The notes under the pieces: generated by a model
Seen by the model: the letters and a program-made list of their open reading frames with translations, nothing else
The model's database searches: none
What the model was told of the DNA's origin: nothing
Position numbers and translations under genes: made by a program
Assembly (NCBI GenBank): GCA_031761405.1
Contig: JASEVX010000112.1
Coordinates: forward strand, 558,001-622,000
Origin: Serripes groenlandicus
Lineage: Eukaryota > Mollusca > Bivalvia > Cardiida > Cardiidae
Direction: 5' to 3'
DNA: 64,000 nucleotides
Shown: one piece after another, positions 35,829-47,146 of the stretch
Numbering within the stretch: position 1 is the first letter of the stretch
Layout: the number at the start of each line of letters is the position of its first letter

Positions 35829-38800
35829 ACTCTGTCTCTCTCTCTCTCTCTGTCTCTGTCTCTGTCTCTGTCTCTCTTTTTCAATGTATATATAATATAT
35901 ATATATATATACATACATTTATATGTATCTCTCTCTCTGTTTATATCCCTGTTTCTGCCTCTAACTATGTCTCTGTCTGTCTGTCTGTCTGTCTGTATGT
36001 ATATCTTCCTCTAACGCTCTCTCTATATATATATATGTATATGTGTTTCTCAATCATCCCACATCTCAAGCTCTTATTTGATTCTCTATGTCTCATTATT
36101 TCTTTCTCCCTCTATCTCTATATCTATATCTCTCTTTTTTTCTCAATCATCTCTCTCTCTCTTTCTTTTTCTCGTGCTTCCTTTTTTATAAATCTCTCTT
36201 TTTTCCTCAATCATCTCTCTCTCTTTCTTTTTCTCGTGCTTCCTTTTTTATAAATCCGCCATCGCTCCCTCCTTTTCGCTCTCTTTCTCTTTTATGTATC
36301 TCTCACTCTCTCAGTGTCTGTATGTCTGTCTGTCTGTCTGTCTGTATGTATGTCTATATTTCTCTTTCTTTCTGTCTATCTCTCTTTCTCTCACTCTCTC
36401 TCTCTCTATCTTTATCTCTCTCTTTTTTCTCACTCTCTCTCTCTCTCTCTCTATCCATCTACTTCTATTTCTTTCTCTCTCTCTCTCTCTCTAGCGCTCT
36501 TTCTCTCTCTCTCTCTATCTCTCAAAACAGTTTAGAAATACTATAATTCATTACTATTGTTTTTAAGGTATATGTGAACCGATTACTGACATCAACAAAT
36601 GTGGGTCGAAGTTTGATTGGGTTAATTGTAAGGATGAAGCGTTTGAGTGTCCAGTCTTAAATGAACCAGGTACGTATTCGATAGAACCGATAGCCATCAG
36701 GCTATGGTAATAGCATGGGGTCCATGTCAATCGCAACAAGTCACTGTAAGAAAGAAGAATTTTGTGTTATTGTCTTACACGCCGTTTTCATAATGGCGAC
36801 AGATTAAAAATCCATGCTTCCTGAATAAACAAACCAGTACTAGACTAGTTAATAAGCCTTGCCCAATTGAAATCCAGATTGATCGCCGGGAATGATGATC
36901 GAACCCTGGACGCCCGGTAGGAAATGTACCGCCTGCAGGTCACGCGCTTTCTGTCAAGTTTGATGTTAATACATTTGAAAAAAATGCATATTCGAAGTCA
37001 ATGTATCTAACAGAGTTGAAATTAATTACATCCACAAGAAAAATAAACAAACAAGCAGGATAGAGTTCTGTTCCAAACGGACCGCCTTAGTGGTGTAGTG
37101 GTGTAGTGGTAGAGCGTCAAATTCGATTGCGGGAGATCGCGCGTTCGATAATCGACCGGGTCATAAAACCGGCTTTTAAAATGGTTGTAATGGCTACCCT
37201 CCTTGGTGCTCAGGGTTGTGGGGTTAGCAGCATTACGATCGATTGTCTGGTGTCAGGATAAATGGACCAGTTATACTGGTAACTCACACAGGAAATGCCG
37301 TGATATAACTGCTTTTTGTTAAAGCGGCATAAAGCACCGGACAATCACTAAATAAATATGTTCCTTATATTGATTTATTCTCCTGATCACAGGGTTTATA
37401 ATTTGATTCTTTGAAGATAATTTACCACTCAGAAACAATGATATGATTTTTAAGTGCCTGTTAAATCAAAGCACTGAAAGTGCTCACAGCAAGGGGCTAA
37501 CCGCAGATAACATTTGGACATGGATTTACCGATCCCAAAAGTCTAACTTGAACACTTTATAATAGCAATTTGTTAGTTAGCACTTTATATCCATATGTTA
37601 AATGATAAATGAGTAAAGCAAAACACTGTAAACACAGTATGATGGTCTATCGATATACTAAAAGTTGGCATACACATGCGCATCTGCTATCTGGATAGTT
37701 TCTGCTTAGCACACCTCCTGGTTTACAATGGATTTTAGCCTTTTTTTTTTTTCAATGCAATTAACACATATACATTTCATATCAAAATCACAATAACCTA
37801 ACAATGATGAGTCCAAGTTTACTTTCAAAGCAGAAATAAAATCCTGTGTTATCTTAATTTTCTTCAGCGTGCAATGACTGAAATATTGTTAAAAGCGACG
37901 TAAAACATCATACACACGATTTAATCATTTATTAGTGTTTCACAACGCATAGGTGAATAGTTTTAAATGCATTGCTTTTGAATTGATTTTAAATCCCAAC
38001 ATTTTGAAAGAGTTTATTGCAGCGGTGTTAAATGACAATTGCACCACATCGTCAATTTATAAGACAAAAAATATTATATTTTTCTTAAAAAAAAAAAAAA
38101 TCTGCCCGGAGCAGGAATCGAACTCAAGTCTCCCGTTTAACGGCCGAACATGCTAACAGCTACGTTACCCGGCCACTTCGATGGTTTTCATTAATAACAT
38201 AATTATAAACCAATACACGAGTTAGCGAAATATTTAGTATTGAAACGTTTTATCTTGATAAAAAACAAATGTCATTTAAATAATGTGTTTTATAACTGGG
38301 ACTTGACTATCTTATTCCGTCTGCTGGAGTTGTTCAGGATAATTTTGGTTGAGAATTTGATGTATTTACCTAGGAATCTAAAATGAAATACTCTAGTATT
38401 CCTGATTATCGTTACCGCTGAAAATACATTTTATTCGAAAGGATTTTCGGAAATTACGACGCCTAGGCTCACTTGCACATTTATCGTATATATGTTATAT
38501 TTTGTCAACTATTTATTTTATTATCATTTAAATAATTTGAATGTTTGAGTATATATGTTATCATTGGGACTCATTTATCTGAATTTATTTTTGAGTCGGA
38601 ATCGAAAAGTTGCCTTTACTCCATTCGATTTATAATATTTAGGAATTCCAATGAACTTTACGCCCGATCAAGTATGTTGAAAGCGTAGAAATACATTTTA
38701 ATTATTAATCATGTAATTCATATATTTTAACATAAAATTTCTTTCGAGTTATTTCTTTTGGGTTAGTGATGTCGAATCAAATCAGTTTTTGGCTTTATAT

Positions 38801-41800
38801 GTCAACAAGTTACCGCATTTTGATTTTTAGACAGGAACTATTAGCGGTTCAAGATGACCAACATAGGAATTAGCTGGCAACAGTAATTTCATTTTTAACA
38901 AAATATTCCACAAATCATCCACTTTCATTGACATTATGTACGATCTGCAACCACCAATACATCTAAATGAAGTCGAGATGGTGTTCAGAAACGGAGAGCT
39001 GATGTAGAAAGACAGATGTGAAGTAATTCAATGCCGATATCGTAAAACGCCTGTCTAGATTCCAGTCTCAAAATGATGCGTCGTTTCGAAAATTAGCTAC
39101 AATAGCCATTGGCTCTGACGAGCCCCTTGCTAAAAACCGGGAAGAATTGCGAATTGAAGTTAATACGTTCAAATGACCATGACTATTTCCTCAATAATTA
39201 TGAAATTACAAGATAAAAGTGTGTTTATGCTGGTACCACGTTCAGGCAGTGTTTATAAGAGAAGGGAAATGTTAATAAAAAGATTTGTGTGAATATAAGT
39301 ATAGAAAGTAAAGTAAAATGTTTGTTTATTATAGTGTTTATTCACCTATTAAATGGGCAAGGCATTTCTGAATTATGAGAAATATTTGACCTGAACACAT
39401 CGTTACATCCCGTGTCATATCCATTTGCCATGCCCCGGGCAGACAGACTTTTGTTAACTATCTGAGCCGTCCCGCAAGAAACCAACACTATGGTCTCTGC
39501 GTAATGTATCGACCAGATCAGCCTGCGCACTCCACGCGCACTGATCCTGGCCGACACATTCCGTCTAAGGAGGAAAGAGGTATAGAGTAATGAATCCTGA
39601 AACAGAAAATCCACAGGAGGCGAAATGTGTCTATCCGGATCAGCTTGCGCGACATGCTTAGGCTGATCGGGGTCGATACTTTACGCAAAGTCCAAAATGT
39701 TTGTTTTCTCGCGGAACGGTCCATCTGCCGGCTAATCAACCGACCATATCAAAACGAATCGCACTGCCTTCAATGGGATTAGAGCCTTAGACCTCTCGCT
39801 CCCGAAAGGGATGACTTTACCACTAAGCTGTTGGGATCTGTGTAGTTGTGCCTACTGTGAATAGGTACGACATACAGACACATTGGAGCACTGATACCTG
39901 TGTGTCACCCAGCAAATACAGGCAACACAATCAAAGATAAAGTAAAACTGATCAACATTGACTGTTATTCTGGCAATGTCTAAAAGTGTATTTTGTTTTG
40001 TTTTTGAAGAATTATTTTACAATTATGATCGTTTGGAGAACAGGAATAATAAAGGCAAGTTTTGAGTTCAAGCACACCTCAACAGCATATAAAATGTTCC
40101 TTGTGTTAAAATATCCGCTTTTGTAAATCTAATCTCAGAGAAACCCGTCGTTGTTCACATAATCTCAGGCAAGTAAGAATACCCGCCTATGTTCATATAA
40201 TCGCAGACGTTAGAAAACCCGCTTATGTTACTCTAGTCTCAAGAGACGTTAGAAAACCTACCTTTGTTCATCTTATCTCAGAGATGTTGGAATACCCGCC
40301 TTTGTTCATCTTATCTCAGAGATGTTGGATACCCGCATTTGTTCATCTAATCACATAGACGTTAGAATACCAGCCTTTGTTCATCTAATCTCAGAGATGT
40401 TGGATACCCGCATGTGTTCATCTTATCAAATAGACGTTAGAATACCAGCCTTTGTTCATCTAATCTAAGAGATGTTAGAATATCCGCCTTTGTTCATCTA
40501 ATCGCATAGACGTTAGAATACCCGCCTTTGTTCATTTAATCTCAGAGACGTTAGAATACCCGCCTTTTTTCATCTAATCTTAGAGACGTTAGAATACCCG
40601 CCTTTGTTCATCTAATCGCATAGACGTTAGAATACCCACCTTTGTTCATTTAATCTCAGAGACGTTAGAATACCCGCCTTTGTTCATCTAATCTCAGAGA
40701 CGTTAGAATACCCGCCTTTGTTCATCTAATCGCATAGACGTTAGAATATCCACCTGTGTTCATCTAATCGCATAGACGTTAACATACCCGCCTTTGTTCT
40801 CCTAATCTCAGAGACGTTATAATATCCGCCTTTGTTCATCTAATCTCAGAGACCTTAGAGTACCCGCCTTTGTTCATCTAATCTCAGAGACGTTAAAATA
40901 TCCGCCTTTGTTCATCTAATCGCATAGACGTTAGAATATCCGTCTTGTATCATCTAATATCAGATGTTAGAATATCCGCCTTTGTTCGTCTAATCGCATA
41001 GACGTTAGAATACCCGCCTTTGTTCATCTAATCTCAGAGACGTTAGAATATCCGCCTTTGTTAATATAATCGCATAGACGTTAGAATATTCGCCTTTATT
41101 AATGTAATCGCATAGACGTTAGAATACCCGCGTTTGTTCATCTAATCTCAGAGACGTTAGAATACCCGCCTTTGTTCATCTAATCTTAGATACGTTAGAA
41201 TACTCGCCTTTGTTCATCTAATAGCATAGACGTTAGAATACCCACCTTTGTTCATCTAATCTCAGAGACGTTAAAATACCCGACTTTGTTTATCTAATCG
41301 CATAGACGTTAGAATATCCACCTGTGTTCATCTAATCGCATAGACGTTAACATACTCGCCTTTGTTCTCCTAATCTCAGAAACGTTATAATATCCGCCTT
41401 TGTTCATCTAATCTCAGAGACCTTAGAGTACCCGCCTTTGTTCATCTAATCTCAGAGACGTTAAAATATCCGCCTTTGTTCATCTAATCGCATAGACGTT
41501 AGAATATCCGTCTTGTATCATCTAATCTCAGATGTTCGTAAATCCGCCTTTGTTTATCTAATGTCAGAGACGTTAAAATAACCGCATTTGTTAATATTTT
41601 AGAGGCGTTAAAATACCCGTCTTTGCTGATATAATATCTGAGACGTTTAAATACTTGCCTTTGTTAACATTAATTCGGTGTCGTTAAAATAGCCGCCTAT
41701 ATTAGTCTCATACCAGAGATGTTAGAATACACGCCTTTGTAAATATTATTTTAGAGACTTCAAAATACCCATCTTTGTTAATATTATTTCAGAGACTTAA

Positions 41801-44800
41801 GAATACCCACCTTTGTTCATATTATTTCAGAGACGTTTGTATACCCGCCTTTGTAAACCTAAGATCAGAAATGTTAGAATACCCGCATTTGTTTATATTA
41901 ATTCAGAGACGGTAGAATACCCGCCTCAGTTAATCTAATCTAAGAGACGTTGGAATACCCGTCTCAGTTAATCTAATCTAAGAGACGTTAGAATACTCGT
42001 CTCAGTTAATCTAATCTAAGATACGTTAGAATACCCGTCTCAGTTAATCTAATCCAAGATACGTTAGAATACCCGTCTCAGTTAATCTAATAAAAGATAC
42101 GTGAGAAAACACGTTTCAGTTAATCTAATCTGAAAGACGTTAGAAACCTGCTTTTGTGAATCTTATCTCGGGGACGTTATCATATCCTCCTTTTTTCATC
42201 TAATTTCAGAGACTTTGTAATATATATTGCGTTCACATAATTTCAGAGACTTTGTAATATATATTGCGTTCACATAATATCAATCAGAGACTTTGTAATA
42301 TATATTGCGTTCACATAATTTCAGAGACTTTGTAATATATATTGCGTTCACATAATTTTAGAAACGTTATAACATATATTGCGTTCACATAATTTCAGAG
42401 ACTTTGTAATATATATTGCGTTCACATAATTTCAGAGACTTTGTAATATATATTGCGTTCACATAATTTCAGAGACTTTGTAATATATATTGCGTTCACA
42501 TAATTTCAGAGACTTTCTAATATATATTGCGTTCACATAATTTTAGAGACTTTGTAATATATATTGCGTGTACATAACTTCAGAGACTTTGTAATATATA
42601 TTGCGTTCACATAATTTTAGAGACTTTGTAATATATATTGCGTGTACATAATTTCAGAGACTTTGTAATATATATTGCGTTCACATAATTTCAGAGACTT
42701 TCTAATACATATTGCGTTCACATAATTTTAGAGACTTTGTAATACATATTGCGTGTACATAATTTCAGAGACTTTGTAATATATATTGCGTTCACATAAT
42801 TTCAGAGACTTTGTAATATATATTGCGTGTACATAATTTCAGAGACTTTGTAATATATATTGCGTGTACATAATTTCAGAGACTTTGTAATATATATTGC
42901 GTGTACATAATTTCAGAGACTTTGTAATATATATTGCGTTCACATAATTTTAGAGACTTTGTAATATATATTGCGTGTACATAATTTCAGAGACTTTGTA
43001 ATATATGTTGCGTGTACATAATTTCAGAGACTTTGTAATATATATTGCGTGAACATAATTTCAGAGACTTTGTAATATATATTGCGTGTACATAATTTCA
43101 GAGACTTTGTAATATATATTGCGTTCACATAATTTTAGAGACTTTGTAATATATATTGCGTGTACATAATTTCAGAGACTTTGTAATATATGTTGCGTTC
43201 ACATAATTTCAGAGACTTTGTAATATATATTGCGTGTACACAATTTCAGAGACTTTGTAATATATATTGCGTGTACATAATTTCAGAGACTTTGTAATAT
43301 ATATTGCGTGTACATAATTTCAGAGACTTTGTAATATATATTGCGTGTACATAATTTCAGAGACGTTTAACATCACGATTCGAATCCCCGTGACCCCCGT
43401 GCCAGCCGTAGAGACGACCTACATATGCAGGTATTTCGAACTCCCCACCGACCAGGAGTACCACATGGTGGCAGATACGCCCTATATTGATAACGAGGCT
43501 GTTCTCCACCATATGACTGTGTATGGATGTAATAGTACGTTCATTTAATTTCAATTTATAGATTCTAAAATAATAAGTACATACTGTTTCCTTTTTTTTT
43601 TCATTTATTTAAATACTGGTAAAACAACTTTACATGTTATAGTATACAACAAACAGAAATGACAATGACAAATGTGTTGCTTTTTTTTTTTAAAGTTTAA
43701 ATATAATTACAATAATATAAGTAAGTGTCGTGACAAACATATATGAGCCGTTCCACGAGAAACCCAACACTGTGTACTCTGCGTGAAGTATCGAGTCGGA
43801 TAAGCCTAAAAATGCCGCGCAGCCTAACCCGAACACCCACTTTTCGCCTCCTATGGATTTTCTGTTTTACGAATCATTACTCTATACCTCTATCCCCTGA
43901 GTACCATCTGGTGGCAGATACGCCCTTTATTGATAAAGAGGCTGTCGTGCACCATATGCTTGTGTTTGGATGCAATAGTAATTTTATTTAAATTCAATTT
44001 ATAAATTATTAAATTATAAGTGCATAAAGCTTTCCTCCATAGTTACCAATTATTAAATAATAATTTAAACAAATATAATAAACAGCAAGTATGACTGACC
44101 ATGTTTAATCGTGTTGTTGATTTTCAGATGCAATTAAAATGACATATAAGTAAGTGTCGTAACAAATTGTTTTAGGACATTTTTAGTATTAAGAACATAG
44201 ATAGATAGATTGATATTTTATTGACTTAAACTATACATAGTGTTTCAACATACAATATAAGTATTAATAAATAAATTGCATGCACATGACACATCCACAC
44301 ATTCACGCACTCGCTAGCTCACGCAAACACACAGACACACACTCACATATACACACATATATATATTTATAAATAAATATAATTGATTATGGTCAATTAA
44401 ATATGTAAGGATAACATTAACAATAAGAGTATCGTGCATTTCCACTCGAATAACATAGGTAACTTAACGCTGAACACTAGTAAGGATATAATTAACAATA
44501 AGAATCTCGTGCATTTTCACTCGAATAACATGGGTGACGTAATGTTGAATATTAGTAAGGATATAATTAACAATAAGATTCTCGGGCATTTCCACTCGAA
44601 TAACATGGGTAACGTAATATTGAATATTAGTAAGGATATAATTAACAATAAGATTCTCGGTCATTCCACTCGAATAACATGGGTGACGTAATGTTGAATA
44701 TAAGTAAGGATATAATTAACAATAAGATTCTCGGGCATTGCCACTCGAATAACATTGTTAACGAATAACATGGGTGACTTAACTCTAAATATTAGTAAGG

Positions 44801-47098
44801 ATATAATTAACAATAAGATTCTCGTGCATTTCCACTCGAATAACATGGGTAACGTAATGTTGAATATTAGTAAGGATATAATTAACAATAAGATTCTCGT
44901 GCATTTCAACTCGAATAACATGGGTGACGTAACTCTGAATATTAGTAAGGATATAATTAACAATCAGATTCTCGGGCATTTCCACTCGAATAACATGGGT
45001 GACGTAACTCTGAATATTAGTGAGGATATAATTAACAATAAGATTCTTGTGCATTTTAATTCGAATAACATGGGTAATGAATAACATGGCTGAATTAACT
45101 CTGAATACTAGTAAGGATATAATTAACAATAAGATTCTCGGGTATTTCCACTCGAATAACATGGGTAACGTAATGTTGAATATTAGTAAGGATATAATTA
45201 ATAATATTATTCTCGGGCATTTCCACTCGAATAACATGGGTAACGAATAACATGGCTGAATTAACTCTGAATACTAGTAAGGATATAATTAACAATAAGA
45301 TTCTCGGGTATTTCCACTCGAATAACATGGGTAACGTAATGTTGAATATTAGTAAGGATATAATTAATAATATTATTCTCGGGCATTTCCACTCGAATAA
45401 CATGGTTAACGAATAACATGGGTGAATTAACTCTGAATATTAGTAAGGATATAATTAACAATAAGAAGCTCGTGCATTTTCACTCGAATAACATGGGTAA
45501 CGTAATGTTGAATATTAGTAAGGATATAATTAACAATAAGATTCTCGTGCATTTTTACTCGAATAAGTAACGTAATGTTGAATATTAGTAAGGATATAAT
45601 TAACAATAAGAGGCTCGTGTATTTTCACTCGAATTACATTGGTAAGGTAACGGGGATTATTAGTTAGCATACAATTATCAAAAACAGTCTCTTGTATGTT
45701 CACGTAACGGTAATTATCTGGTTAGTTATCGGGACACTCCCTGCCCTTGTTAGAAATATTTAAATTATTAATGTCGATTTTAAAACGAGGCTAAGGTTGC
45801 CATTAAGAAACGAATATTTTCGTTTGTGCACAAAGAGACCATCCCTGTATTCAACTTAACCTTATCACGGCCGAATTTCACAAAGTCGACTCTTCCATTG
45901 GACCACTCCATTTTTTGTACAACAGGACATTTGGTTAAATTAAATGTCTAAGCTAAAAGCCATGCAGATTTCAGGAGAAAACTGTTTCACCTTAATCTAC
46001 ATTGTTTGCAAAAGCCTTTAATTGACTCTGGCATCGAACGGATTAATATGCTTCGATTTCTTCTTTTTAGTTGACATTACCAATGACGTCCCATTAAACA
46101 CTCAATTAGAGTGTGGAATGGTCTCTAACGATAATTGCGATTCCATACTGACAGTGTGGGCTATCAATGTTGCGGGGACATGTCCACCTGAAGATGCAGG
46201 TGTTCTTATCGGGGGTAGCAAGGGTTTCAGATACGCAGTCTTGCAGGTTCGTATAATAGTCGTACCCCAATCGAGTTTGTGAAGAATACATGTACAGGGT
46301 ATCTGAATCGGCCACCAAAATACAATAATAACATCTGTAAATTATTTATGATGATAAGGTCAAATTACGCCAAAAACATCCGCAGCAATGCTGATCAAAT
46401 AGTCCCTACTAAAAAACTTTGTTTGCGCAGAAATTAGTGTATACCATAACCAGAATGCATTAAATATATGACATTGAGTTTAGATTCATTGTAAATGTGT
46501 ATAGGATGCAATAGAAATGATTAATTTGATCTCTTTTTTAATTTGACCATGTTTGAAAGTGGAACTAGAAAGCGTGACAAACAAATTTCGTCCAAAATGA
46601 CGGGAACCATGTTCGTCGGGTGAGTTTGTTCTTGCATAGTACATGACCCCCCATTTTCTCTAGAATATTGAAAGGTTAGAGGGAACTCTATTCAATGATA
46701 TACATGTTCTATATGAGAAATGCTAAGAAAATGTGAACATTAGGGATTGAAACTGGTTGATTTACATAGAAACAAATAAGGAATTTATTTGGTGTATTGT
46801 TACCTTAAGGGTTAACAGTAATCTCTCTCTCTCTCCCACTCTCTTTATGTCTGTCTACCTGTCTGTCTTTCTGTCTGTCTCTCTCACTCTATCTCTATCT
46901 CCCTCCCTCTCTGTCTGTCTGTCTGCCTCTGTGTGTCTTTCTCTTTCTATTTGTCTGTCTGTGTCTGTCTGTATCTCTCTATCTCTCTCCCTGTCTGTGT
47001 CTGTCTGTCTCTCTTCTCTGTCTCTGTCTCTCTGTCTCTGTCTCTCTGTGTGTGTGTGTCTCTCTCTCTTTTTTTTTCTCTCTCTCTCTCTCTTTCTC

Positions 47099-47146
<48 letters not shown>

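Noticed and set aside
35471..36546. Long open frames (up to 260 codons) rich in Ser/Leu and, opposite, Arg/Glu
   Set aside because: They come from CT microsatellites with a multiple-of-two period; no complexity, and they lie inside intron 2.
38101..38176. Possible functional tRNA gene on the minus strand
   Set aside because: Acceptor and anticodon stems do not pair; homopolymer tail suggests a retroposed copy.
40085..43360. Possible CRISPR-like array (regular 37-38-bp units)
   Set aside because: Units are contiguous repeats without unique spacers, in an animal intron; it is a minisatellite.
43743..43991. Independent 82-codon gene
   Set aside because: It is half a MITE-A joined to a duplicated exon 4 fragment; the open frame is a coincidence of the fusion.
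44434..45461. Several 66-150-codon frames on both strands resembling a repeat protein
   Set aside because: Produced by a 75-bp minisatellite; present on both strands at once and located in intron 4.
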